A DNA stretch of 64,000 nucleotides, from positions 62,001 to 126,000 of the forward strand of contig NZ_CAMFHB010000007.1 in assembly GCF_945952055.1 (NCBI RefSeq), given 5' to 3'. Of the stretch, positions 48,793 to 58,063 are shown one piece after another. The stretch comes from an uncultured Alsobacter sp. Lineage in GTDB: Bacteria; Pseudomonadota; Alphaproteobacteria; Rhizobiales; Beijerinckiaceae. The position numbers were made by a program, and so were the translations under genes. Under the pieces are notes generated by a model. That model worked only from the letters and a program-made list of their open reading frames with translations. It had not been told where the DNA came from and ran no database searches. How positions within the stretch are numbered: position 1 is the stretch's first letter; the number at the start of each line of letters is the position of its first letter.

Positions 48793-50595
48793 TCAGCGCC
48801 CGACCGCGTAGGCCTGCATCAGGCGCGGCGTCGCCGCGGCGCGCAGGATCCCGTCCGGGCCCTTCTCGGCGGCCGTGAGTCGGCCCACCGTCCAGGCCGG
48901 AGCCACCTCGACCGCGTGCCCGCGCCGCCGCAGGTCCGCCAGCGTCGCCTCGCCGAAGCTCTCCTCGGCCATGAGGTGCCCGGCGCGGGACTCGCGCGGG
49001 AAGAAGGACGAGGGGAAGTGGTTGGTGTGGAACAGCGGCAGGTCGATCGCTTCCTGCAGGTTGAACCCGTGGTGCACCTTCCGCAGGAACAGGGAGAGCT
49101 GCCACTGGTCCTGCTGGTCGCCGCCCGGCGTGCCGAAGACCATGCGCGGAACGCCGTCGTAGAGGGCCAGCGACGGGGTCAGCGTCGTGCGCGGCCGCTT
49201 GCCGGGCGCCAGGCTCGAGGGCAGGCCGGGCGTCAGCCAGAACATCTGCGCCCGCGAATTCAGGGGGAAGCCGAGCTCCGGCACCACGGGCGAGGACTGC
49301 AGCCAGCCACCCGACGGCGTCGACGAGATCATGTTGCCCCAGCGGTCGATCACGTCGATGTGGACCGTGTCGCCGCGCCGGGCCGTGCGCAGATGCGCCA
49401 TGGTCGGCTCGCCGACGCCCGCCCCGCCCTGCGGCTTGCCGATGCTGGCGAGCTGCGCCAGGCCGGCCTCCACCTGGGCTTCGAACCCGGGAAGGATGCT
49501 GGGCCGCATCTCGAGCGAGGCCGCTTCGCCGATGAGCGCGCGGCGCTGGGCCGCATTCTCCTCCGACAGCAGCGCGTCGATCGGAACGTCGACGACGTCC
49601 GGGTCGCCGTAGTAGGCCTCGCGGTCGGCGAAGGCGAGCTTCATGGACTCGATGACGAGGTGCACGAAGTCGGCGCCCTTCGGGTCGAGCTTGCCGATAT
49701 CGAAGCCCTTGAGGATCGACAGCGTCTGCAGGAAGGCCGGCCCCTGACCCCAGGGGCGCTGCTTGGCCACCGTCCAGCCGTGATAGTCGTAGGTCTGCGG
49801 CGCCTCGAAGGACGCCTGCCAGGTGGCCATGTCATGGCCGGTGAGCACGCCGCCATTCTTGTGTCCCGAGGCGTCCATCACCTCGGTGGTGCGGCAGAAG
49901 CGGTCGATGGCCTCGGCCACGAAGCCCTTCATCCATGCGGCGCGAGCGGCCTCGATCTGCGCCTCGCGATCGCCGCCCGCCGCCTCGGCCTCACGCACGA
50001 TGCGCTCGTAGGTGTCGGCCAGAACGAGGTTGCGGAACAGGGCGTTGGGCTTGGGGACCTCGCCGCCCGGCATCCAGGTCGCCGCGGAGGTCGGCCATTC
50101 CTTGCGGAAGAACTCGGCCTGCCCCTCGATCGTCTCGCTCACCCGCGGCAGCATCGGATGGCCTTCGCGGGCGTAGTAGATCGCCGGTTCCAGCACGTCG
50201 CGCGGGCGCATGCTGCCGTGCTCCTTCAGGAGCAGCATCCAGCCGTCGAAGGCACCGGGAACCACGGTCGCCAGCAGGCCGGAGCCCGGAATGACGGAGA
50301 GGCCGCGGGCCTTGTAGGCCTCGATGGTGGCGCCGGCCGGGGCCGGGCCCTGGGCGCAGAGCACCTCGACCTTGTTCGTGCGGCTGGAATAGAACACCGC
50401 CGGCATGTCGCCGCCCGGCCCGACAAGATGCGGCTCCACGATCTGCAGGACGAAGGCCGTCGCGGCGCAGGCGTCGAAGGCGTTCCCGCCCTTCTCCAGA
50501 ATGGCCATGCCCACGGCCGACGCGATCCAATGCGTCGAGGTGACGACACCGAAGGTGCCCTTGATCTCGGGACGGGTGGTGAACACGGCAGACAC
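48793..50595 (-). CDS. ggt: Gamma-glutamyltransferase (Ntn hydrolase)
   Basis: 600 residues. It cuts the gamma-glutamyl bond of glutathione and related compounds. The precursor self-cleaves before a Thr that becomes the nucleophile; the expected site is Thr ~410 in RRGDTVHIDVIDRWGN. The large-subunit blocks GGNAFDACAATAFVL and GPGGDMPAVFYSS and the small-subunit GFPLNSRAQMF and FGTPGGDQQ are present. No clear signal peptide at the N-terminus (MSAVFTTRPEIKGTFG), so it may be cytoplasmic, acting after import. It follows the permease gene by 33 bp. Confidence 0.92.
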   Translation of the reverse strand: MSAVFTTRPEIKGTFGVVTSTHWIASAVGMAILEKGGNAFDACAATAFVLQIVEPHLVGPGGDMPAVFYSSRTNKVEVLCAQGPAPAGATIEAYKARGLSVIPGSGLLATVVPGAFDGWMLLLKEHGSMRPRDVLEPAIYYAREGHPMLPRVSETIEGQAEFFRKEWPTSAATWMPGGEVPKPNALFRNLVLADTYERIVREAEAAGGDREAQIEAARAAWMKGFVAEAIDRFCRTTEVMDASGHKNGGVLTGHDMATWQASFEAPQTYDYHGWTVAKQRPWGQGPAFLQTLSILKGFDIGKLDPKGADFVHLVIESMKLAFADREAYYGDPDVVDVPIDALLSEENAAQRRALIGEAASLEMRPSILPGFEAQVEAGLAQLASIGKPQGGAGVGEPTMAHLRTARRGDTVHIDVIDRWGNMISSTPSGGWLQSSPVVPELGFPLNSRAQMFWLTPGLPSSLAPGKRPRTTLTPSLALYDGVPRMVFGTPGGDQQDQWQLSLFLRKVHHGFNLQEAIDLPLFHTNHFPSSFFPRESRAGHLMAEESFGEATLADLRRRGHAVEVAPAWTVGRLTAAEKGPDGILRAAATPRLMQAYAVGR

Positions 50596-50628
50596 TCCCA
50601 GGCTACGTTTCTTGGTGGTTCGACGGGA

Positions 50629-51504
50629 TCAGCTTTCGCGCGGATCGAGAGCGTCGCGCAAGCCGTCTCCCAGAAGATTGAAGCCGAGCACGGTGAAGAA
50701 GATCGCGACGCCGGGGAAGACCGACATCCACCATTGCCCCTGCTGGACGAAGTTCTTGCCCGTGTTGAGCATGGCGCCCCAGCTCGGGGCCGGCGGCTGC
50801 TGTCCGAGCCCGAGGAACGAGAGGCTCGCCTCCGCGATGATCGCCTGCGCCACGATGAGCGTCGCCTGGACGAGGATGGGCGCGAAGATGTTGGGCAGGA
50901 TGTAGCGGATGATGATCCACCGGTGCGGCAGACCGACCGCACGGGCCCCTTCCACGAAGTCCTCCGTCTTCACGGCCAGCGTCTGGCCGCGCGTCAGGCG
51001 GATGAAGAGCGGCGCCGCCGCGATGCCGATGGCGATCATCGCGTTGACGAGGCTGGCGCCCAGCACGCTGCCCAGCGCGATCGCCAGGATCAGGAACGGA
51101 CAGGCCAGCAGCGCCTCCGTGCAGCGCGAGATGATGCTGTCGGTCCAGCCGCCGAAATACCCGGCCGCGATGCCGAGCGGTCCGCCGATGGCGATGGCGA
51201 TGCTCACGGACACGACGCCGGCCAGGAGCGAGGCGCGGGCACCGGACAGCACGCGGGCCAGGACGTCGCGGCCCAGTTCGTCGGTGCCGAACCAGTGGGC
51301 GGCCGAGGGCGCCTTGCGCACCGCGCTCCACGAGGTCTGGACGGGATCCCACGGCAGGACCCAGGGCCCCAAGATCGCGGCCAGCGCGAACAGCACGACG
51401 AGGCCGCCGCCGAAAGCGGCCGTCCGGTTGCGGAGGAGCTTGCCCCAGAAGCGACTGCGCGGAGCCGCGGCGGCCGGGGAGGCCGTGTCGAGCGCGAGCG
51501 TCAT
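50629..51504 (-). CDS. Peptide ABC permease, DppC/GsiD-like
   Basis: 291 residues. N-terminal short cytoplasmic region then the DppC hallmark HWFGTDELGRDVLARVLSGAR, six membrane helices, the EAA loop FVEGARAVGLPHRWIIIRYI and LPNIFAP, and EASLSFLGLGQQPP. ATG overlaps the upstream stop. Pairs with the DppB-like permease; member of a seven-gene leftward unit. Confidence 0.93.
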   Translation of the reverse strand: MTLALDTASPAAAAPRSRFWGKLLRNRTAAFGGGLVVLFALAAILGPWVLPWDPVQTSWSAVRKAPSAAHWFGTDELGRDVLARVLSGARASLLAGVVSVSIAIAIGGPLGIAAGYFGGWTDSIISRCTEALLACPFLILAIALGSVLGASLVNAMIAIGIAAAPLFIRLTRGQTLAVKTEDFVEGARAVGLPHRWIIIRYILPNIFAPILVQATLIVAQAIIAEASLSFLGLGQQPPAPSWGAMLNTGKNFVQQGQWWMSVFPGVAIFFTVLGFNLLGDGLRDALDPRES

Positions 51505-52448
51505 CAGCCGGTCCTCAGGCGCGGGTTGAGCACGACGTAGAGCACGTCGGCCAGCAGGTTGAGCCCGATATAGCCGATCGCCGTACACAGCACGACGCCC
51601 TGGACGACCGCATAGTCGCGGTTGAACACGGCATCGACGATCAGCTTGCCGAAGCCCGGAATGGTGAAGATCTGTTCGGTGAGCACGGCCCCGGCGAGGA
51701 GTTCGCCGAACAGCAGGGTGCCCACGGTGACGACCGGAACCAGCGCGTTGCGCAGGGCATGGCGCAGGATCACGCGCGGCTCGAGCAGGCCCTTGGCCCT
51801 GGCCGTGCGGATGTAGTCCTGGCGCAGGACGCCCAGCATGGCGCTGCGCGTGTGGCGCATCATGCTGGCCGCCAGCGCGTTGCCGAGCACGAAGGCGGGC
51901 ATGATCATCGTGCGCAGGTTCTGCGACACGCTCTCGGTCAGCGACACGTAGCCGGAGGCCGGCAGCCAGTTGAACTGCACCGACACCAGGAAGATCAACA
52001 TGATCCCGAGGAAGAAGTTCGGGATCGACAGGCCCCACAGGGCGATCCCCGTGGCCGCGTAGTCCCAGGCGGTCCCCTTGCGGACCGCCGCCATCACGCC
52101 GGCGGGAATGCCGATCAGGAGCGCGAAGGTCATCGCCATGGCGGCGAGCTGCAGGGTCACCGGCAGCTTTTCGGCGATGAGATCGAGCACCGGCGCATTG
52201 GTGCGCAGCGAGATCCCGAGATTGCCGTGCAGCGCCTGCCAGGCCCACGCGATGTACTGGAGCGGCAGCGGATCGTTGAGCCGGTACTTCTCGCGAAGGG
52301 CGGCGATGACCACCGGGTCGCGCTCCTCGCCGGCGAGCACGAGGATGGGGTCGCCGGGCAGCAGCTTCTGCAGCGTGAACACGAAGATCGAGACGAGGAT
52401 GATCGTCGGGATCGCGATCAGCAGGCGCCGCGCGATGAAGCTCAACAT
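51504..52448 (-). CDS. Peptide ABC permease, DppB/GsiC-like
   Basis: 314 residues with the DppB N-terminus MLSFIARRLLIAIPTIILV, the periplasmic loop containing EKYRLNDPLPLQYIAW, and the EAA loop RSAMLGVLRQDYIRTARAKGL. Six membrane segments. It is 277 bp after the binding-protein gene, a gap filled by an inverted repeat pair (52514-52681). Confidence 0.93.
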   Translation of the reverse strand: MLSFIARRLLIAIPTIILVSIFVFTLQKLLPGDPILVLAGEERDPVVIAALREKYRLNDPLPLQYIAWAWQALHGNLGISLRTNAPVLDLIAEKLPVTLQLAAMAMTFALLIGIPAGVMAAVRKGTAWDYAATGIALWGLSIPNFFLGIMLIFLVSVQFNWLPASGYVSLTESVSQNLRTMIMPAFVLGNALAASMMRHTRSAMLGVLRQDYIRTARAKGLLEPRVILRHALRNALVPVVTVGTLLFGELLAGAVLTEQIFTIPGFGKLIVDAVFNRDYAVVQGVVLCTAIGYIGLNLLADVLYVVLNPRLRTG

Positions 52449-52513
52449 GGCAGGACTCTCGGGATGTTCGCGGAGGCACCGCGAGCACGCGAACCGGCGA
52501 CGGAAAAGCTCCG

Positions 52514-52562
52514 TCCCTCCCCTGCAGGGGAGGGTCCCGGAGCGAAGCGAAGGGGGGTGGGG
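52514..52562. repeat. Palindrome-headed repeat, left member of an inverted pair
   Basis: Begins with the perfect palindrome CCCTCCCCTGCAGGGGAGGG and continues TCCCGGAGCGAAGCG to GGGGTGGGG. The right-hand member at 52629-52681 is in inverted orientation, so the pair could fold into a large cruciform or stem within the operon. Confidence 0.75.
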
Positions 52563-52628
52563 ACTACGGTGCCGGAGATGATGAGACGCCCGGGACGGCC
52601 CCGACATGGCACCTCTCGCCCGGCGCAC

Positions 52629-52681
52629 GCCCCACCCGTCAGCCGCTCCGCGGCTGCCACCCTCCCCTGCAGGGGAGGGAG
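52629..52681. repeat. Palindrome-headed repeat, right member of an inverted pair
   Basis: The inverted counterpart: GCCCCACCC, AGCCGCTCCGCGGCTG and then the same CCCTCCCCTGCAGGGGAGGG palindrome. The middle element differs from the left copy, while the ends are conserved, as in palindromic-element (RPE/BIME-like) families. Confidence 0.75.
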
Positions 52682-52725
52682 GGGGCGATCCCCCGTGGCA
52701 TCCGCGCGAACGACTTGGTGCATCG

Positions 52726-54264
52726 TCAGCCCTTGACGTTCTCGAGGCGGATCATCCCGTCGGGATGGGCCACGAAGCCGTCGATCTTCTTCTTCATCCC
52801 CCAGATCCAGCTCTCATGGTAGAGATAGATGTTGGGCAGGTCCTGCAAGAGGATCTGGGTCGCGGCGGTGTACTTGGCCTTGCGCGCGGCCGGATCGGCG
52901 AGCGTGCGCGCCTCGTCGAGGATCTTGTCGACCTCCGGATTGCAGTACTTCCAGTCGTTCAGCCCGCCCTTGCAGGTGACGAAGGCGTGGATGTTGCCAT
53001 CCGGATCGGGACGCCCGGACCAGCCGTACTGGTTGGCCTGGAAGTCGCCCTTGGTGCCCTCGTTCAGCATGGTCGCGAACTCGGTGGCCTTCAGCTTGAT
53101 GGCGAAGCCGGTCTCCTGCGCCATCGACTGGATCACCTGCATGATCGCCTGCGACCGCGGCGCGTTGGACATGGTCACCTCGACCTGGATCGGGGTGGCG
53201 ACGCCGGCCTCCTTGATGAGCGCCTTGGCCTTGTCGACGTTGCGCGCCGGAATCGGGATTTCCTTGGAATTGTAGGGATTGGCCGGCGGGAAAGGCTGGT
53301 TGCCCGGCGCGAACTGCCCTTCGAACACGACCTGGTTGATCGCGTCGCGGTCCAGCGAGAGCTCGAAGGCCTGGCGGATGCGCTTGTCCTGGCCGAGCGG
53401 GTTCTTGGAGCGGTCCCCGTTGGCGACGTTGATGTTCAGGCTCTGGAAGCCGAGGCCGACGGCCGCCGCCGACTTCAGGTTGGCGTCGCCCTTGACGATC
53501 TTCACGTCGGTGGGCTCGACGCGCTCGATGATGTCGAGATCACCCGACCGCAGGTTGGCGAGCCGCACCGTCGAATCCGGGATCGGCAGGTAGGTGATCT
53601 TGTCGAAGGAATAGGCCGCCTTGTTCCAGTGGTCGGCGAACCGCTCGAGGACGATGCGATCGTTCTGCACGCGCTCGGCGAACTTGTAGGGGCCGGAGCA
53701 GACGGGCTTGGCGCCGTAGTTGGCGCCGGCCGCCGCTGCGGCCTTCGGCGACACCATCATGCCCGAGCGATCGGAGAGCTGGGCGAGCACGGTCACGTCG
53801 GCGACCGAGAGGTTGAGCCGGACCGTCAGCGGATCGACCACGTCGACGCTGGCGACCGAGGTGATCTCGCTCTTGCGGCGGGATTCCGGCAGCGTCTTGG
53901 CGCGTTCGATGTTGTACTTCACCGCCTCGGCGTTGAAGGGCTCGCCGTCATGGAACTTGACGCCGTCGCGCAGCTTGAAGGTGAGCGACTTGCCGTCCGC
54001 GCCCCATTCCCAGGAGGTGGCGAGCCGCGGCACGAACTTCAGCTCGGGCGTCACGTCGATGAGCTTGTCGCACAGCGCGGTGAACACGATGCGCCCGACG
54101 AAGGTGCGGGCCTGGTGCGGATCCAGGACGTCCGGATCCTCGGCGAGCCCGATGCGCAGCGACTGGGCGGCCGCCGGGGCGGCGAAGCCCGCGAGCAGCA
54201 CCGCCGCCGCCACGCCGCGCAGCAGGGCGGCGGACGGACGGAACGAATGGCCTGTCGAACTCAT
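52726..54264 (-). CDS. Peptide ABC transporter binding protein (SBP family 5)
   Basis: 512-residue family 5 binding protein. The signal peptide (GVAAAVLLAGFAAPAAAQ) follows a ~16-residue polar start. The mature protein opens SLRIGLAEDPDVLDPHQART and has the signature LTFKLRDGVKFHDGEPFNAE. The downstream GGT suggests a gamma-glutamyl peptide such as glutathione as the ligand, as with GsiB. It is third in the DFABC order, 24 bp after the DppF-like ATPase. Confidence 0.92.
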   Translation of the reverse strand: MSSTGHSFRPSAALLRGVAAAVLLAGFAAPAAAQSLRIGLAEDPDVLDPHQARTFVGRIVFTALCDKLIDVTPELKFVPRLATSWEWGADGKSLTFKLRDGVKFHDGEPFNAEAVKYNIERAKTLPESRRKSEITSVASVDVVDPLTVRLNLSVADVTVLAQLSDRSGMMVSPKAAAAAGANYGAKPVCSGPYKFAERVQNDRIVLERFADHWNKAAYSFDKITYLPIPDSTVRLANLRSGDLDIIERVEPTDVKIVKGDANLKSAAAVGLGFQSLNINVANGDRSKNPLGQDKRIRQAFELSLDRDAINQVVFEGQFAPGNQPFPPANPYNSKEIPIPARNVDKAKALIKEAGVATPIQVEVTMSNAPRSQAIMQVIQSMAQETGFAIKLKATEFATMLNEGTKGDFQANQYGWSGRPDPDGNIHAFVTCKGGLNDWKYCNPEVDKILDEARTLADPAARKAKYTAATQILLQDLPNIYLYHESWIWGMKKKIDGFVAHPDGMIRLENVKG

Positions 54265-54288
54265 GAGTGGTGATCTCCCCTCGGTTGC

Positions 54289-55413
54289 TTACTGTTCGGT
54301 GCTTGGCGTCGCGCCCGCGGCACCCTTGTCCTGGCGCTCGCGATGCGCGCGGTACAGGGCCATGCGCCGGGCCTTGGCGCTCGTGTCTGCGGGAACGGCC
54401 AGCCTGGCGGCCTCGTCCCCGGGCAGATCCTCGTAGAAGTGACAGGCGACCTGCCGGCCGCCGGCATCGCGCAGGGCCGGCTCCTCGGCGCTGCAGCGCG
54501 CCTGCGCGTAGGGGCAGCGGGTGTGGAAGCGGCACCCGGACGGCGGCGCCGCCGGGCTCGGAATGTCGCCTTCCAGCAGGCGCCGCTCGCCGCGCACTCC
54601 CGGCGCCGGGACCGGAATGGCGGCCAGGAGGGCCCGCGTGTAGGGATGCAGCGGTTCCTTGTAGAGCGAGGCGGTGGGCGCGACCTCGACCACCTTGCCG
54701 AGGTACATGACGACGACACGGTCGCTCATGTGCCGGATCACGGCGAGATCGTGCGCCACGACGATCAGCGTCAGGCCGAAGCGCTCCTTCAGGTCCTCCA
54801 GCAGGTTGATCACTTGCGCCTGGATCGACACGTCGAGCGCCGACACGGGTTCGTCGCCGATGACCAGGCGCGGCTTGCAGGCCAGCGCCCGGGCGATGCC
54901 GATGCGCTGGCGCTGGCCGCCGGAGAACTCGTGGGGGTAGCGGCCGGCGTGGTCCGGGCGAAGCCCGACCGTGGCCAGGAGGTCGAGCGTCGTCTCGCGC
55001 TGCTCCCGGGCGGTGCCCATGCCGTGCAGCCACAGGGGCTCGCCGACGATCTCGGCGACCGTCATGCGCGGGTTCAGGGACGCGAACGGATCCTGGAAGA
55101 CCATCTGCATGTCGCGCCGCATGCGCCGCAGGCCGGCCTCGTCGAGGGCGCCCAGGTCCCGCCCCTCGAATCGCACGTGGCCCGACGTCGGCTCCAGCAG
55201 GCGCAGCGCGAGGCGGCCCACCGTGGACTTGCCGCAGCCCGATTCCCCGACGATGGCCAGGGTCTCGCCGGTCGCCACCGACAACGTCACGCCGTCGACC
55301 GCCCGCACGATCGTGGGCTTCTGGAACAGCCCGCCGCCGCTACGGAAATGTTTCCTCACATCGTCGAGTTCGAGGATCGGCGTGGCGACGCTGGTCCCGG
55401 GGCCGGAGGTCAT
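54289..55413 (-). CDS. Peptide ABC transporter ATPase, DppF-like
   Basis: 374 residues with Walker [10 protein letters not shown], signature FSGGQRQRIGIARALA, Walker B LVIGDEPVSALDVSIQ and VVAHDLAVIRHMSDRVVVMY. The C-terminal oligo_HPY region has CRFHTRCPYAQARC. A ~35-residue extension ends the protein (LAVPADTSAKARRMALYRAH). ATG 55413 overlaps the upstream stop; a farther in-frame start is rejected as antisense-like. Confidence 0.93.
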   Translation of the reverse strand: MTSGPGTSVATPILELDDVRKHFRSGGGLFQKPTIVRAVDGVTLSVATGETLAIVGESGCGKSTVGRLALRLLEPTSGHVRFEGRDLGALDEAGLRRMRRDMQMVFQDPFASLNPRMTVAEIVGEPLWLHGMGTAREQRETTLDLLATVGLRPDHAGRYPHEFSGGQRQRIGIARALACKPRLVIGDEPVSALDVSIQAQVINLLEDLKERFGLTLIVVAHDLAVIRHMSDRVVVMYLGKVVEVAPTASLYKEPLHPYTRALLAAIPVPAPGVRGERRLLEGDIPSPAAPPSGCRFHTRCPYAQARCSAEEPALRDAGGRQVACHFYEDLPGDEAARLAVPADTSAKARRMALYRAHRERQDKGAAGATPSTEQ

Positions 55414-56447
55414 CAGGCGGCCTCCCCGACATGGGCTTCGAGCGGCGCCCTGATGCAGGCCACGGAGTGCCCTCCCCCGAGATCCGCCAAGGGCGGCGGC
55501 GCGGCCGAGCAGGCGGCGATGGCGAAGGGGCATCGCGGGGCGAAACGGCAGCCGGCCGGCATCCGGTCGGCCGGCGGCACGCTGCCCGGGATGGTGGCGA
55601 GGCGCTCGCGGCCCCCCTCCCCGCCGGACAGCGACGGCAGCGAGCCCATCAGCCCGAGGGTATAGGGGTGCTGAGGATCATCGAAGACGTCGCGGACGCT
55701 GCCCCGCTCGACGATGCGGCCCGCATACATCACGGCCACCTCGTCGGCGACCTCGGCCACGACGCCCAGGTCGTGGGTGATGAGGAGCAGCGCCGTCCCG
55801 GTTTCCTTCTGCAGCGCGCGCACCAGCGCCAGGATCTGGGCCTGGATGGTGACGTCCAGCGCCGTGGTGGGCTCGTCGGCGATGAGCAGCCGCGGCCCGT
55901 TGGCCAGCGCCATGGCGATCATCACGCGCTGCCGCATGCCCCCCGACAGCTGGTGCGGGTAGTCGTCGAGCCGCTTCTCCGCCGCCGGGATGCGCACGCG
56001 CTTGAGCATGTCGAGGGCGACCGCGCGCGCCTTGGCCTTGTCGACACCGCGATGGCGCACGACCACCTCGGCGATCTGGTCGCCGATGGTGAAGGCCGGA
56101 TTGAGCGAGGTCATCGGCTCCTGGAAGATCATGGTCATCCGGTCGCCGCGCAGGTCCGCGCGCTGGCGCTCGTCGAGCCGCAGCAGGTCGATGTCCTCGA
56201 ACCGCACGCGACCGGAGGTGACGCGCAGCGGCGGTGTCGCCAGGAGCCCCATCACGGCGAGCGACGTGACGCTCTTGCCGCAGCCCGATTCACCCACCAG
56301 GCACAAGGTTCGTCCGGAATGGATGGTGAAGCTGACGTCGTCCACGAGCGTCGTGGCGGTGCCGCGGCCCTCCACGGCGATCGTCAGGCCTTCCACGGTC
56401 AGCGTGGGCTGGGCGATTGGAGACGTGGCGACTTCGGACATGGACAC
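55413..56447 (-). CDS. Peptide ABC transporter ATPase, DppD-like
   Basis: 344 residues, first gene of the leftward peptide/GGT unit. Walker A GESGCGKS, signature [16 protein letters not shown], Walker [17 protein letters not shown], and [20 protein letters not shown]. The oligo_HPY region has [14 protein letters not shown] for a probable 4Fe-4S centre. Starts at GTG 56447 or ATG 56441. The gap to TerC (187 bp) should hold the unit's promoter; its AT-rich part is 56516-56532. Confidence 0.93.
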   Translation of the reverse strand: MSMSEVATSPIAQPTLTVEGLTIAVEGRGTATTLVDDVSFTIHSGRTLCLVGESGCGKSVTSLAVMGLLATPPLRVTSGRVRFEDIDLLRLDERQRADLRGDRMTMIFQEPMTSLNPAFTIGDQIAEVVVRHRGVDKAKARAVALDMLKRVRIPAAEKRLDDYPHQLSGGMRQRVMIAMALANGPRLLIADEPTTALDVTIQAQILALVRALQKETGTALLLITHDLGVVAEVADEVAVMYAGRIVERGSVRDVFDDPQHPYTLGLMGSLPSLSGGEGGRERLATIPGSVPPADRMPAGCRFAPRCPFAIAACSAAPPPLADLGGGHSVACIRAPLEAHVGEAA

Positions 56448-56634
56448 GCAATCGAACCGGGAGTGACGCCGGGATCGTAGTCCTCACCTTCGGCCCTGCA
56501 AGGCCTCATCGCCGATATTTTACGCATTAAACATCGCGAGATCGTGTGCCGCCCGAAATGAAGGCGGCTTGCCGCGATTTCGCGCTCCCGCGGCAGCGCT
56601 CGGCTGCATTCTTGTGCATGCGTGCCGGCCGGCC

Positions 56635-57318
56635 TCACGCGGCCGGGGTCGCATGCCGCCTTTTGAGGAGCCAGCCCAGGGCGAGCACGATGAGGGTCCC
56701 CGCGATCGCGAGGGGCAGTTCGAGGCGGTGGAGGAGTTCCTCCCCGAACCGTTGCACCAGCCAGGGGTCGGCATCGAGCATCTCGCCCGCCACCCAGCCC
56801 AGGAGGCCCGCGCCGGCCCAGACCAGGATCGGAAACCGCGCCAGCAGGCTCATGATCAAGGTGGCGCCGGCGACGATGAGCGGGATGGAGATCAGGAGTC
56901 CGAACACCAGCATGGCCATGTTGTCCTTGGCCACGGCGGCGATCGCGAGCACGTTGTCGAGGCTCATCACCATGTCCGCCACGGCCACCGTCCAGACGGC
57001 ATGCAGCAGCTTGTCGCTGGCCTTGATGTCGTCGCCCTCGTCACCGTCCTCGGCGACGAGCTTCACCGCCACCCAGAGCAGCAGGACGCTCCCGGCGATG
57101 CGCAGGAACGGGGTCTGCAGCAGCTTCACGACGATGAGCGTGAACACGACGCGCAGCAGGACGGCCACCGCGGAGCCCAGGACGATCCCCATGCGGCGCT
57201 GCTTCGGCGGCAGGCCGCGGCACGCCATGGCGATCACGACGGCATTGTCGCCCGACAGGATGATGTTGACCCACACGACCTCGAGGACCGCGAGTGCGGA
57301 TTGCAGTGTGAGGTCCAT
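56635..57318 (-). CDS. TerC-family membrane protein (YjbE-type), copy 1
   Basis: 227 residues with seven hydrophobic segments. The family's metal-binding motifs are NIILSGDNAVVIAMA (N-x-x-x-S-G-D-N-A) and ADMVMSLDNVLAIAA (D-x-x-x-S-x-D-N). TerC relatives export manganese or assist metal loading of exported proteins. The C-terminus is GWLLKRRHATPAA. It follows copy 2 by 33 bp and is co-oriented, so both are likely expressed together. Confidence 0.92.
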   Translation of the reverse strand: MDLTLQSALAVLEVVWVNIILSGDNAVVIAMACRGLPPKQRRMGIVLGSAVAVLLRVVFTLIVVKLLQTPFLRIAGSVLLLWVAVKLVAEDGDEGDDIKASDKLLHAVWTVAVADMVMSLDNVLAIAAVAKDNMAMLVFGLLISIPLIVAGATLIMSLLARFPILVWAGAGLLGWVAGEMLDADPWLVQRFGEELLHRLELPLAIAGTLIVLALGWLLKRRHATPAA

Positions 57319-57351
57319 GAGTCTCCCCGGGCTCGGTTCGGACGGTCGCGT

Positions 57352-58032
57352 TCAGACGGGATGCTGGGCGCGGCGCGACCTGCGCAGCGTCCAGGCGATG
57401 GCGAGCACCAGGGCGGCCCCGACGCTGGCGCCGATCAGGTGCCATTCCCCCGCGCCGTGGCCCAGGCGGGCGACGATCCACGGGTCCGTGACGATCATCT
57501 CGCCGCCGATCCAGCCCAGCAGGCCGGCGCCGGCCCACACGAACAGCGGAAAGCGCGCGATCAGCGACATGATCAGGGTCGAGCCCATGATGATGAGCGG
57601 GATGGAGACCACCAGGCCGAAGGTGAACAGGGCGACGTTGCCGTCGGACGCGGCGGCGATCGCCACCACGTTGTCGAGGCTCATGACCGCGTCGGCGATC
57701 GCGATGGTCTTGACCGCCTGCCAGAGCGTCTCGCTCTCGGAGACGTGCGCCTCCTCGTCCTCGCCGACCACGAGCTTCACGGCGATCCAGAACAGCAGCA
57801 GGCCGCCGATGGCGCCCAGCAGCGGGATCTCGAGCAGCCAGCTGATGATGACGGCGAAGAGGATGCGCAGGCCGACGGCGGTGCCCGCCCCCAGGACGAT
57901 ACCCATGCGCCGCTGGTGGGCCGGCAGCTTCCGGCAGGCGAGCGCGATCACCACCGCGTTGTCGCCCGACAGCAGCAGGTCGATCCAGATGATCTGGGCG
58001 ATGGCGATCAGGGTCTGGGGGCTGAACTCCAA
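57352..58032 (-). CDS. TerC-family membrane protein (YjbE-type), copy 2
   Basis: 226 residues with the same layout as its neighbour: DLLLSGDNAVVIALACRKLP and ADAVMSLDNVVAIAAASDGN, plus an acidic loop (VGEDEEAHVSESE) between the two halves. The pair looks like a tandem duplication, and TerC proteins can form heteromers. The gene begins 31 bp after the dehydrogenase stop. Confidence 0.92.
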   Translation of the reverse strand: MEFSPQTLIAIAQIIWIDLLLSGDNAVVIALACRKLPAHQRRMGIVLGAGTAVGLRILFAVIISWLLEIPLLGAIGGLLLFWIAVKLVVGEDEEAHVSESETLWQAVKTIAIADAVMSLDNVVAIAAASDGNVALFTFGLVVSIPLIIMGSTLIMSLIARFPLFVWAGAGLLGWIGGEMIVTDPWIVARLGHGAGEWHLIGASVGAALVLAIAWTLRRSRRAQHPV

Positions 58033-58063
58033 GGCGTCACCTCTTGTTCTGGTTTGACCGGCG

